Shown here one piece after another: positions 12,401 through 20,768 of a stretch of DNA of 64,000 bases; within the stretch, counting starts at the first letter, position 1, and each line of letters starts with the position of its first letter. The stretch is from Homalodisca vitripennis (taxonomy: Eukaryota > Arthropoda > Insecta > Hemiptera > Cicadellidae). The notes beneath the pieces were generated by a model. The model ran no database searches, had not been told where the DNA came from, and worked only from the letters and a program-made list of their open reading frames with translations. The DNA is taken from positions 7,937,001 through 8,001,000 of the forward strand of contig NC_060214.1 of the NCBI RefSeq assembly GCF_021130785.1. The letters are read 5' to 3'. The position numbers and the translations under genes were made by a program.

Positions 12401-12879
12401 TTAAGTAACAGGGAGGGATCTGTTGTCAGTGGTTTAAAATAATTAATTTAATTTGATTTCTTTTTAAGTTACTGGCTCATTATTAACAAGTACAGGTGAA
12501 ATTATTCCCTTCAGTGTTTTAAATTACAATAATAAAACGCGTGATTCTTATTGTTTTTTACTAGGTGTAGGGTGTTTTTAAACAGCTGAGATGACGATTT
12601 TTCACAAAACATCCCATTTTAATAGGTTTTTTAATATTTGTATGTGCATTATCGTGAATCTCCGCCCTCCCCCCATTGTTCAAAGCTATTTTAAAATTAA
12701 TTAAATACGCAGGGAGCCGCTGCTGGACTTGTAGAGTTATTTTGACATCACGACTATAATTAGACAAGAGCGACAGATGACGGGTGGATGCCCGTCTTCT
12801 GGTCCAAATAAGTACAAATCCCGTGTTAGGCGCAAGTTGTTAGAAGTGCACAATCCGCACTTACCAGAAAATGTGAAGT
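9500..12879. other. Long AT-rich gene-free stretch
   Basis: About 3.4 kb with no gene recognised on either strand. It holds homopolymer and simple-sequence runs, including a run of about 13 C at 11661. Short open frames at 11365-11583 (-), 11473-11727 (+) and 12561-12767 (-) have no recognisable motifs. Confidence 0.5.
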
Positions 12880-13060
12880 GACGGCCTCGGAAAGCCATTT
12901 AAACGATGTAGCGCTGGTGAACGCCTGTCTCGCCTCACACTCCCATGTCGAATGCCGGTGGTTGTCGACACTGCCGCGAGGGCGCAGCACTTCTCGTGGG
13001 CGTGACTCCGGAGGCCCCCGCTAGGTGGCAGGATGTGCTTACTCAACTTCTCCACATTCT
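12880..13060. promoter_or_regulatory. GC/CpG-rich patch with a CTCF-like motif
   Basis: This ~180-bp segment is much richer in G+C and CpG than anything around it. CCGCTAGGTGGCAG at 13018-13031 matches the known CTCF core consensus (CCASYAGRKGGCRS) at all but one position. CTCF is an insulator protein conserved in many insects. Whether the site is bound cannot be told from sequence. An alternative is a remnant exon or promoter CpG patch. Confidence 0.35.
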
Positions 13061-13635
13061 TCTTCTCTCTTCCAATTATTAGAGCATTGTTGGAATACTT
13101 TGTGTTTAATCAACACAGAGCGCAGCATTGAACCTTGAATTAATTTATTTTGGGTTAAACATCACTAATAAAACGTGCCAGAACTATCGCGGAACTTTTG
13201 TTCAAATTCTATAATTTTAATATTTTACTCTTTCAATTAAGCTAGTTCAAAGTTGAAACAAAACAGAAAATCCAGTGTTCGTGTTCGTTTTTATTTTCGA
13301 GTTCCCAGAACCCTTCGTCAGAAACGCGCTGAATTAATAAAACACAGAAACAGAAACCAAACCAAAAAATAAAATCATAACCAAAAAAAGGAAGAAAGAC
13401 ATTTTAATATTTTTAGTAATAATAATTCTTTATTGAACACAACCATACAGAATGACTACGTCAATTTCGAATCACTAAATGTGTATGTTGAAATACAAAT
13501 TTACCTTTTATTTGAAACTCTATTTATACTCAAATACATCTTCCAGTTACTTCAGTCTAATTTAGCGCACCAAAATGGCTAATAATAATAAAATGCTTAA
13601 CAAGAATACTTATCACAAAATGAAATTTTACATGT

Positions 13636-14035
13636 CAGGGATCAGGAGGGTACGCTTGCACAAGCTGGGAGCAACAAACAGCTGATACCTCTCAACTGTG
13701 ACATGTCTGTTGCTCCAGGCTTATGCAAGCATACTTTAAAGTGCTTGTACTCGCTTAGACGTTGACAGATTTTGTAGAAAAAAGTAGCGTTGGAATTATT
13801 ACAAAAATTGCAAGTATTTAGCATCTTGTAAATTTTTTATAACTGATGCATACCAGCTGATACCTTTCAACTGACAAAATCTATATTGTTCCCGACTTGT
13901 GCAAGCATACCTCTAAAGTTATCGTTCTCAATTATTCGTTGATGGATTTCTATAAGAAAAGTACAGGTGGACACCTCATAATATTTCGAAATATTTGATA
14001 CCTTGTTCATTTTTTATAACTATACTGATTGTATT
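13636..14035. repeat. Diverged duplication with an 85-bp stem-loop
   Basis: At 13650-13734, GTACGCTTGCACAAGCTGGG pairs with its approximate inverse (CAGGCTTATGCAAGCATAC side), enclosing AGCTGATACC and TCTCAACTG. A second, diverged copy of the region follows at about 13850-14035: AGCTGATACCTTTCAACTG, then TTGTGCAAGCATAC, then TTCATTTTTTATAACT. The function is unknown; it could be a small foldback repeat duplicated in tandem. Confidence 0.6.
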
Positions 14036-15618
14036 TTTTATTTGAAATTAAAGATTTTCATTAGCCCATTTTGTGTTTTCAAAGCAAATCACGCCATTAT
14101 TTTTTTACATTTTCTTCTTATGTATATCATACAATGATTCATATATACATTTATATTACTACCTATGTGCAAGTTTGGTATCTGTAGCTTTACTAGTTCA
14201 AGATATATTAATTTGTTGATCAAAGATACAGGCGGTTATCGGCTAACTACAATGTACCTGTATATACAGGTATGGTTCGCATCAAGAAGAGAAATTCACA
14301 AAATGAATCAGAAAACAAATTATAATTTATGAAGTCTGAGCAGTGCCAGAAAACGTGTTAAACATAATTTACTCTTGGAAAGTATATTGGGAGCTTACAA
14401 CTTCCCAGAATAAATTTTCTAGCTACAGACCACCAAAATGGTTTACACGACGAGTAATTCGAGTCAAAAAAAGAAAAAGTCATTCATTTTCTTAACAAAA
14501 CCTTGAGCAGTTTACAATGTCTGAAAACCATTGAACATTTTCTGAGACTTAATAACCCAACCATTCGCCTTTCGTTTTCTATCACAGACGCACTGTATTG
14601 TTAATATTGAAAAGAATAGTGTCATGAGGGAGTAAATTGCCAATATCGTTCAAAGGTAAAGTGATATAAACATGTAAATATTGAAATTTCTAAACGAATG
14701 AAATAACTACAATCGCAATAGGTCATTCCTTAAAAATATTGGTCATTCCTGTTATTTTAATTTTCATAAAAAAATACCTAGTTCGTCTTAGATGAAATAA
14801 AACAATGTTGACGAAGAAAAATTAAAAAAATAAGTACAGTATAAGAGTTAGGATTAAATTTTACGATAAATTTAAATTAAGTTCGTAATGAATAATATTG
14901 GTAAAATACATTGCTAATAAACATAAAGTGCTAAAATTCAGTAATGCACCAAAGCACATACCCGTAGAGCACTATAGCCTAACGTACCTATTTTTCATTT
15001 TCATCTACAGATAATGTTTTTAAGTTTTGTTATCCTGATAACTATACAAATAACAACACGAATTTGATTTTTGTAATGAATTCACTGATAAGCAAAACGT
15101 TTCAAAACTTTTTTTAGCAGCGTGACATTTAGCCTACCTTGTACTAAAGTCTTATCTTTTAAGAAAGTTAAGTCGAGAACATTTTAAGGGTTTCCTTTTC
15201 CATTACATAATTTATCGGCACTCAAAGGTTAGAATTTCACGATACAAGCTGTATGATTTAAAAAAATATGTAATTTTCAAATGATAGTAGAAAATATTTC
15301 TAGTTTTTATACCAATCTATCTGAATATATGCAGGTTAATACCCAAAGAAAGACGTGTATATTATTTAAGTAGATTCAGAATCAGTCATTGTCCTTTCTG
15401 ATAAAATTAGTGAACATATATATTAAGTGAACTTGAAAAGGCTGTATGTTATTATATAACCCTTTTGTGGACACCTAACATAAGCCGAAAAAAACCAATG
15501 TCAGTTAGTTCGAATGTAATACGGTCTGGAAAACATTATGAGAGAGCACTTCCGCGGTAAAAAAAGAATAGTCGTGCCAAACCCTTGCGATATCAAATCG
15601 ATTATGAATGTAAAATGC

Positions 15619-15622
<4 letters not shown>
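14036..15622. other. AT-rich intergenic DNA, nothing recognised
   Basis: No gene or structured repeat recognised between the diverged duplication and the TA microsatellite that borders the Polinton. Confidence 0.5.

Positions 15623-15668
<46 letters not shown>
15623..15668. repeat. (TA)n microsatellite, left flank of Polinton
   Basis: An uninterrupted TA tract of about 23 units that directly abuts the left end of the element. A tract of almost the same length (33852-33898) abuts the right end. The last six bases (TATATA) and the first six beyond the right end form the apparent target-site duplication. Because TA is self-complementary, slippage could shift the exact border by a few bases. Confidence 0.95.
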
Positions 15669-15670
<2 letters not shown>

Positions 15671-16017
15671 TAGATAGTAATATGGGGTTCCTGGCGCACT
15701 TTCGGAGCCGACCGAAAAGCAATGTAAAATACTGTTCAATGTACCATAAAGGAAGCTGAGAAATAACACAGCAAATCTCAATGAAAAATTAACCGAATCT
15801 ACAGTCGTTCGTCTCCAAAAGCGATCGGTACATTACTATCTACTCTGTGGAATGAAAAATTAACCAAATCTGAGCTTCTACTTTCTTAAGCTGTGCTTTG
15901 TAAAATGTTGTCAAATCTGCTACGAATAAAGGATTTATCTTAATAAAATTTAATCAATTTAAAACATTTTTACTAAAAACATACTTTAATAAAAAACTTT
16001 TCTACTAAATAAACAAC

Positions 16018-16281
16018 ATGAACTCACCAAGCTCTCTTCAGTTTCTAGCATTTCAAAAACTTACAAAGAAAGACAATTTTAACGAGTTCAACGAATTACC
16101 AAAACATTTTAAAGAACAGTTGATACTTTCCTTAAATGATACAGAATTCAAAGAACTTGTAAAGTCTTTTGCAGAAAAAACGTCTAATGGAGTGTTTTAC
16201 TATCGGCAAAAAACTAAAAAAGTAAGGGATTACATATTTAATATAATTACGAAAGATATTGAAAAGAAAGTAAAAAAATAA
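16018..16281 (+). CDS. TIR-encoded small protein 1 (left copy), unknown function
   Basis: An 87-residue lysine-rich protein, the first gene inward from the left end. Its start is preceded by an AT-rich leader (CTACTAAATAAACAACATG) that lacks the TAAATGG motif used by most genes of the element. Residues 1-35 contain an L-x-F-L-A-F-x-K-L segment followed by an LPKHFKEQL helix that loosely recalls F-box-type helices, which is too weak to assign. An identical reading lies in the right TIR, where a one-base shorter A-run near the end removes this stop codon. Being inside the TIR, it is present in two copies per element. Confidence 0.6.
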   Translation: MNSPSSLQFLAFQKLTKKDNFNEFNELPKHFKEQLILSLNDTEFKELVKSFAEKTSNGVFYYRQKTKKVRDYIFNIITKDIEKKVKK

Positions 16282-16309
16282 ACAAACAGAGAGTTTTCAT
16301 CGTTTTTTT

Positions 16310-16573
16310 ATGACATTTTTCCCATATTATACGTTCTTTCAAGATAATCAAGACTTAATTGATGAATTTCTTAGGAATGTTTGTGAGTATCAAGATTTAT
16401 CAACACAATTCATTAAAGAGCATTATAGAATTTTTCTTATAGAATATAGCCACATTTTGTGTGAAACAAAAGGTATTACTGTAGATAATATTCCATGTGA
16501 TTCCTATGAAGAAAGACACCAACTATGGTTATCAAAACAGTACTATGACGTGGGGAGGGACTGCAAGTTTTAG
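16310..16573 (+). CDS. TIR-encoded small protein 2 (left copy), LS-x-x-FI repeat-like
   Basis: An 87-residue acidic/aromatic protein starting 28 bases after the stop of the first TIR gene. The segment YQDLSTQFIKEHY matches the style of the repeats in the protein at 20184-20582 (YQTLSSEFIQENI, YQHLSIKFLDEN). Such YQ-x-LS-x-x-FI repeats are known from large DNA viruses and phages, without an assigned function. The right-TIR copy (32947-33210) differs by one residue (Val24 to Phe). It may be the second half of a single product with the upstream ORF, because the two frames meet across homopolymers of variable length. Confidence 0.6.
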   Translation: MTFFPYYTFFQDNQDLIDEFLRNVCEYQDLSTQFIKEHYRIFLIEYSHILCETKGITVDNIPCDSYEERHQLWLSKQYYDVGRDCKF

Positions 16574-16583
16574 AGTTAAGACT

Positions 16584-16889
16584 TTATTCTACAAAGTTAA
16601 TTGTTATAATTTCTTTATCTTTTATAGTCTTCTTTCCAGTAACAATCAAGTGTAATTTTTCATTTTTGTTTAATTCTTTAATCTTTTTCTCATCCAAAAC
16701 AGTCAAAAATCTGTTCGGCAAGTGTACTTTACAATCTTCCAACTCGGCAATTATTGTAAACCCGAATTTATCTTTCATTTTCTCCAAATTCAAGATTCTA
16801 TGTTTCTTCCTTTCTTCCAATTCATTTAACTTCTTATACTCTTTAAACTTACATTCTCCAATATCATTTAACTCTTTCAAGAACTCCAT
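16584..16889 (-). CDS. Small protein, possible OB-fold-like, spanning the inner TIR border
   Basis: A 101-residue lysine/glutamate-rich protein. Residues 1-35 look helical or coiled. Residues 40-101 alternate short hydrophobic stretches (FGFTIIAEL, KVHLPNRFL, KLHLIVTGKK, EIITINFVE) in a beta-strand-like pattern, with a conserved-looking HLPNRF turn. This recalls the small single-strand-DNA-binding-type proteins seen in insect virus-like elements, but the match is by pattern only. The start codon is fused to TTTTTTCTATTTAAATGG. The C-terminal ~57 codons lie in the left TIR, so a decapitated copy exists at 32764-32935. Confidence 0.55.
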   Translation of the reverse strand: MEFLKELNDIGECKFKEYKKLNELEERKKHRILNLEKMKDKFGFTIIAELEDCKVHLPNRFLTVLDEKKIKELNKNEKLHLIVTGKKTIKDKEIITINFVE

Positions 16890-16904
16890 TTAAATAGAAA
16901 AAAT
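16890..16904 (-). promoter_or_regulatory. TAAATGG start-site motif upstream of 16889
   Basis: On the minus strand TTTTTTCTATTTAA runs directly into ATGG. This is the same motif found at most other gene starts of the element. Confidence 0.6.
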
Positions 16905-17414
16905 TTAAAGACGGAAAAAATGAAATTCGCTAACCTTCACTCGAGAAGTCGGGGAGAATGTGAGTAAAACCGCATTCTTTTCAAGAGGTTCTTCGTTTAA
17001 TTTCTCCAAATGTACTATAAAATCATCGAGGATTTCTGGTTCAAAATCATAAACAAATTCAACATCCAGATAATGAAAAAATACAGGTAATATCTTTTCA
17101 TAATAAACGTGTGTATCGATACCTACAAACCTAATGTATTCTTTGAAAAGGAAAATAATTTTGTCAATGGTTCCAAGAGATAAGTAAAAATTTTTATTCT
17201 GTTTTCTAAATTCTGTAACAAATTTTGTTTGCTTCTTGTCTCCATATTGCAATTTTGTAAGCAGGTTATTCAAATGTGTTAATTTATTTCGAAATTTCTT
17301 AGGTTTAGGTCTTTCTAACAAAATTAAATTACAACCTTTACAAACTAAATATCTTTTATCGATAATTTCTCCTCTATTAGAACACTTGTAACAGTTGGCA
17401 TTATACTCTTCCAT
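16905..17414 (-). CDS. Zinc-ribbon protein, possible VLTF3-like late transcription factor
   Basis: A 169-residue protein with an N-terminal zinc ribbon: C8-x-x-C11 and C25-x-x-C28. It is followed by a basic linker and a helical body. The order (double C-x-x-C, then an F-R-x-x-x-THLNNLLTKLQYGDK segment, then a YYEKILPVFF helix and an acidic EPEILDDF segment) matches the general layout of poxvirus-type VLTF3-like proteins of large DNA viruses. In those viruses the family activates late genes. This is pattern recognition only; a generic zinc-ribbon protein is the alternative. The last ~20 residues look unlike the rest and may reflect a frameshift. It is divergently transcribed from 17439, with 24 bp between start codons. 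Confidence 0.45.
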   Translation of the reverse strand: MEEYNANCYKCSNRGEIIDKRYLVCKGCNLILLERPKPKKFRNKLTHLNNLLTKLQYGDKKQTKFVTEFRKQNKNFYLSLGTIDKIIFLFKEYIRFVGIDTHVYYEKILPVFFHYLDVEFVYDFEPEILDDFIVHLEKLNEEPLEKNAVLLTFSPTSRVKVSEFHFFRL

Positions 17415-17438
17415 TTAAACAAAAAGATTTTTTTATAA
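17415..17438. promoter_or_regulatory. 24-bp bidirectional start region
   Basis: Only 24 bases separate two divergent start codons. Leftward the sequence reads CTTTTTGTTTAA then ATGG; rightward it reads GATTTTTTTATAA then ATGG. Both ends carry the TAAATGG-type motif, making this the most compact example of the element's promoter-like signal. Confidence 0.6.
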
Positions 17439-17699
17439 ATGGAGATTATGGAACTAAGTCTGCCGAGATATAAATTTTTCAGCGCAAATGTTTGTGTTTA
17501 CATTTCTACAACAGAGATAAATAGAAATAATTTCATTCTATTGTACAACTATTTAGGATATTTTGTCTATGACTACAAAGATTATTCCGGAAGAAATCGA
17601 GATTTTTCATCAGCGAAAGAGTATATTTTTGAAGTTTTAGAAGGAATGAAAGAGAATAATATGAACATCATCAATTATTGTAAAAGACAAAATGAATGA
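17439..17699 (+). CDS. Unknown small protein
   Basis: An 86-residue protein, tyrosine/asparagine-rich, with no recognised domain. The start is supported by the TTTTTTTATAAATGG motif and by the back-to-back arrangement with the zinc-ribbon gene. The next gene on this strand lies more than 7 kb away. The stop is followed at once by a segment of different, more GC-rich composition. Confidence 0.5.
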   Translation: MEIMELSLPRYKFFSANVCVYISTTEINRNNFILLYNYLGYFVYDYKDYSGRNRDFSSAKEYIFEVLEGMKENNMNIINYCKRQNE

Positions 17700-18335
17700 T
17701 TGTGTCTTTGGTGTAGTGTTGTTAGTGTGCGTGTTTGCGCTATGGGGAATCACATCACATTCAACTTCTACGGTGTCTATTGTTTAGAGACTTGGCCCTG
17801 CACTGCTACTGTCCAACCAAGTTAATGGCTAGGAGCTGTAATTCGGGTCTTAGACTCTGGAATTTTTTTGTTCCCAAGTCTCATTTTTCTTTGGTAACTA
17901 CTGTGTAGAAGTTGATGGAGAGATACAATTAGGGAATTTGTGTCGGGTGTTTTGTAAGTGTAATGTTGTATTAATGAATGATGTGAATGATGAATGTAAT
18001 GAACGAATTAAGGAAGAGAAGGAATGTACGAATTAAGGAAGAGAAGGAATTAAGGAATGAAGTGGAAAGGTGAGGAAGCAAATGGCGCGCCAACCACAGT
18101 TGTCATTACTCGGCTTGTTCTATAGTCATTACACTATGGCCACTCGTGTAAAGACTTGTCCCCAACCACTGAACGACAACCATGTCTTCCTCAATAAAAA
18201 GCGCGCCTGAAGCTCTGGGATTTGAACCCAGAACCTCAGGCTTTGAAGGCAAGCGTCTTACCAACTGAGCTACGGAGAGTCTCGAAAGATATAAGCTATA
18301 TCTCTGCTATATAAGTTGTTCAATTAGGATTGCTA
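17700..18335 (-). other. GC-richer non-coding island with a tRNA-like head
   Basis: About 630 bp with no open frame of note and visibly higher G+C than the rest of the Polinton. It contains a short direct repeat (GAATTAAGGAAGAGAAGGAA, near 18006-18055) and an inverted pair (CATTCAACTTCTAC near 17757 against GTAGAAGTTGATG near 17907). At its right end is a tRNA-like segment (next entry). The layout, with a tRNA-like head followed on the minus strand by ~500 bp of non-coding body, resembles a SINE-like insertion nested in the element. It could instead be a non-coding locus of the element. Confidence 0.5.
18208..18282 (-). tRNA. tRNA-like sequence, degenerate or SINE head
   Basis: On the minus strand a canonical A box (TAGCTCAGTTGGTA) and B box (GGTTCAAATCC) are present. 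The T arm is perfect (CTGGG/CCCAG). The D stem, anticodon stem and acceptor stem pair poorly: the anticodon-stem candidate CTTGC/GCCTG pairs at only three of five positions, and the putative anticodon loop CTTCAAA would give UCA. I therefore treat it as a tRNA pseudogene or Pol III promoter head and not a working tRNA. A TATA-like TTATATAGC lies upstream on the same strand near 18315. Confidence 0.4.
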
Positions 18336-18339
18336 GTTT

Positions 18340-18860
18340 ACAAGTTTATTAATAATTTTATATTTCAAAAACCACTCAACCGATTTTAATGAAATTTGGT
18401 ACACATATAGTAAATACTTAACTCTTTCGACTTAACTTATCCATAAGGGTGAAATCATCCCCTATTTCTTAATATTCATAAAAAAATAAAAAAAATTATC
18501 AGAAAAATCTGAAACTTCAAAAACAAGCGAGTTCAACTTAAAATTTCATGAAAATAACAAAATTTTCAAAAACTACCCCAATCATCCCTTATCTTAAAAC
18601 TCTTATATCTCGAGAACTATTGGAGCTTTTTTGCTGAAATTTGGTATATAGGATCAGTAAATATTAAAGTATTTTTTAAAATCATAACTTCCGGTCCAAC
18701 CCTTAAGATGACCTTGGAATAGTTTTTTGTTAATATCATCCCCATTTTTTAAGATATTCTTTTGAAATTAAAAATGAATACTTATATCAATGTCTTTAAT
18801 AATTCTGTAAAGTTGTAGAATTATCCAATGAATAATATAGACAATAAGACGATTTTTTCA
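18340..18860. repeat. Degenerate direct repeat, ~230-bp unit
   Basis: Two diverged copies share the order: GAAATTTGGTA, then AGTAAATA, then an AACTT/CCG-containing segment, then ATCATCCCC, then a T-rich stretch (first ~18370-18475, second ~18600-18765). No long open frame crosses it. It lies between the tRNA-like island and the capsid gene stop codon. Confidence 0.5.
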
Positions 18861-18866
18861 AAAATT

Positions 18867-20061
18867 TTACTGAATTTCTCTAATATCGTTCTTAATCACA
18901 TCATAGGCTAAAAATTTCTCAGAGACAACAACAACATAACAAATCGCGTTTGTAACAGCTTTTTGAAAATCCATATTGATAATTATATCGTTCTTTGAAC
19001 CAGAAATATTTGTCAAACTCTTTGTTGTATCAATGACATAAATAGGTCTATTCGCTAAAAATTCTTTAGGATTGTAATACATTTCCTTATTATTACAGTA
19101 AACTTTCTTAAAATCTTGATACATCTGATACATGATTCTGAAAAGACCTCCTGAAATGTTTAAATTTTGTAATTCATCTGGATAATAAGAACCGTTCAAT
19201 TTTACTCTGATATTTTTTACATCCAAACTATCAAACTTTGAAGGATTTTTTTCTTGATTATTCTGTCTACCTGTTTGAAAACCTATAATAACGAACTTGG
19301 GATTGAAGATATTTCTATAAATGTTTGTAATATCGAACGAATAAGTTGTTCCGGAAATACCTTTTTGTTCAATACACTGCCAATCTAGAAAATTAAACAT
19401 AATGTTTTGACTTTTTGTAATTTCATCAATCAACCTTATTTTACTCGTGATTTTATAATCAATCATTGGAACTCTAATAAAAAAATCTGTAATTGTTATT
19501 TTTCCATCAACAGGCATAACATTTCCAGTTGCAGTCTTCAGAATCGCATCATCGTCTTCTGCTCTTATAAAATCTTAGATAAAATCCTCCTTTATAGATC
19601 GGAATAGTAACATTTTCAAAAAATCCTAATCCAAAATGAGATAAATTTCCAGCTGCTTCAAAAACACCAAATTTAAAATCTGATTCAAAGCCATTAGAAG
19701 TTTGAGAAATAACATCACTTTTTGAATACGAAATAGTTCCTTTAATTGTGCTTAATTGGCCACAGTTTTCGACTTTTTCTATCAATTTATTGTGTTTTCT
19801 TACTTCAATCTTAGAAAATAAAAACGGTATAAAATTATCGATTAATCTAACATTATCAGTTCCAAGATACGCTTGACCATCTTGTTTTGTTAAAGTTCCA
19901 GAAATATAAAACTGGAAGTTAGACGAGCAAAAGTTATCTCCAAAATCAATATTAAACTCAGTTCTTTTATTCGGTTCATTCAAATGTTGTTTACTAATTG
20001 GATAGAAATTTTTAAACTCCGCCCTTTCAATATCACTAGCATATTTTCTGTAGTCCGCCAT
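18867..20061 (-). CDS. Major capsid protein (double jelly-roll), frameshifted
   Basis: Two abutting minus-strand frames form one Polinton-type major capsid gene. The N-terminal part (19549-20061, 170 codons) starts at a TTCTCTTATTAAATGG motif. The C-terminal part (18867-19517 as an open ATG frame, its coding sense extending upstream to about 19570) has 216 or more codons. They are separated by a one-base frame slip at the short A run near 19569-19572. Typical capsid features are the EFKNFYP opening, the NFQFYISG strand, FIPFLFSKIEVR in the first barrel, and DFFIRVP, YRNIFNPKFVIIGFQ and LNISGGLFRIMYQM in the second. Total length is near 400 residues. In the family this protein forms the capsid shell; as assembled it would be truncated. 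Confidence 0.85.
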
Positions 20062-20183
20062 TTAATAAGAGAAAATTTAGAAATTTTAAACATCATGTAT
20101 CATTTTTTCATCGATCTAATGTACGTTTTTATAAGAAAAGATATAAATTTTAGTAAAATAATTAAAAAGATTAGAGTCATTTT

Positions 20184-20582
20184 TTAATGATCTACTTCGT
20201 CATATTCAGGATTCTCTTCCTTAAATTTTGCGATCTCGGTCACATATTTCAATAAAATTTGCACAGGATAGTAACCGCTATCTATAATATTGTTCCAATC
20301 AACTGTATCTTTATTTTCATCCAAAAACTTTATACTCAAGTGTTGATAGAGACAAAGAACAGACATATGATCTTTTAATTGATAATGTATATTTTCTTGA
20401 ATGAACTCTGATGATAAAGTTTGATATTTAGCAATGTTATACCAATTCAATTTGTTTACGTATAATCTCATCATATCTTCGGATAATTCATATTTTTGAG
20501 AAATATCATCCCAATGTTCTTTTTTCAAATCTCTTTCGTGTTGCATGATAAAAAGATCGAAAGCACTGTAATGTCCCGCCAT
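20184..20582 (-). CDS. YQ-x-LS-x-x-FI repeat protein
   Basis: A 132-residue acidic protein with tandem ~22-27-residue units, each carrying a core like YELSEDMMRLYVNKLNW, YQTLSSEFIQENI or YQHLSIKFLDENKDTVDW. Repeats of this type are known from nucleocytoplasmic large DNA viruses and some phages with no firm function. The second TIR protein contains a single unit of the same kind. It sits between the capsid gene and the small zinc-ribbon gene. The start ATG follows TTCTTAATAAATAGAG, a looser version of the element's start motif. Confidence 0.6.
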   Translation of the reverse strand: MAGHYSAFDLFIMQHERDLKKEHWDDISQKYELSEDMMRLYVNKLNWYNIAKYQTLSSEFIQENIHYQLKDHMSVLCLYQHLSIKFLDENKDTVDWNNIIDSGYYPVQILLKYVTEIAKFKEENPEYDEVDH

Positions 20583-20610
20583 CTCTATTTATTAAGAAAA
20601 AATTTCAAAA

Positions 20611-20754
20611 TCAAGTTTTTATAAATTGGCTCTTTTTTGAGTTACATTCAGCACATTTTCCCGAAATTCTTTTAACTCCGTTAATGTTTGCATAGTATTT
20701 TATATCATTTGTTGCAGTTTTTTCTTTACATCTCACACAATATATGAGCGCCAT
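20611..20754 (-). CDS. 47-residue zinc-ribbon protein, DUF5679-like
   Basis: A short gene encoding 47 residues with C6-x-x-C9 and C34-x-x-C37 separated by a basic beta-type stretch (VKRISGKC), ending KKSQFIKT. The layout matches DUF5679-type mini zinc ribbons found in phages and large DNA viruses. It starts at TTTTCCTTATATAAATGG, the conserved start motif, which argues strongly that this tiny gene is real. A paralogous segment forms the N-terminal part of the integrase locus (28240-28482). The role is unknown; nucleic-acid binding is the usual guess for the family. Confidence 0.65.
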   Translation of the reverse strand: MALIYCVRCKEKTATNDIKYYANINGVKRISGKCAECNSKKSQFIKT

Positions 20755-20768
20755 TTATATAAGGAAAA

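Larger units (their letters stand above)
15669..16757 (+). repeat. Left terminal inverted repeat of the Polinton (~1.09 kb)
   Basis: Matches 32764-33851 in inverse orientation. Differences seen by eye are one substitution in the second small ORF and three homopolymer length changes (A7/A6, T7/T8, T5/T6). It contains a ~350-bp leader, two complete small ORFs and the C-terminal half of the gene at 16584-16889. The inner border at about 16757 falls inside that gene. Near-identity implies recent insertion or gene conversion between the ends. Confidence 0.93.

Noticed and set aside
15501..15722. Open frame across the TA microsatellite (minus strand)
   Set aside because: It is created by the TA tract (Ile-Tyr repeat) and crosses the Polinton border; no coding evidence.
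16018..16281. F-box or PRANC-type protein
   Set aside because: Only an LPKHFKEQL helix recalls those families; too short and unsupported.
18208..18282. Functional tRNA with UCA anticodon (selenocysteine or suppressor)
   Set aside because: D, anticodon and acceptor stems pair poorly; only the Pol III boxes and the T arm are intact.
19549..20061. Programmed frameshifting in the capsid gene
   Set aside because: The slip site is a short A run without a convincing slippery heptamer or downstream structure, and similar slips occur in unrelated genes; a mutation or sequencing error is simpler.
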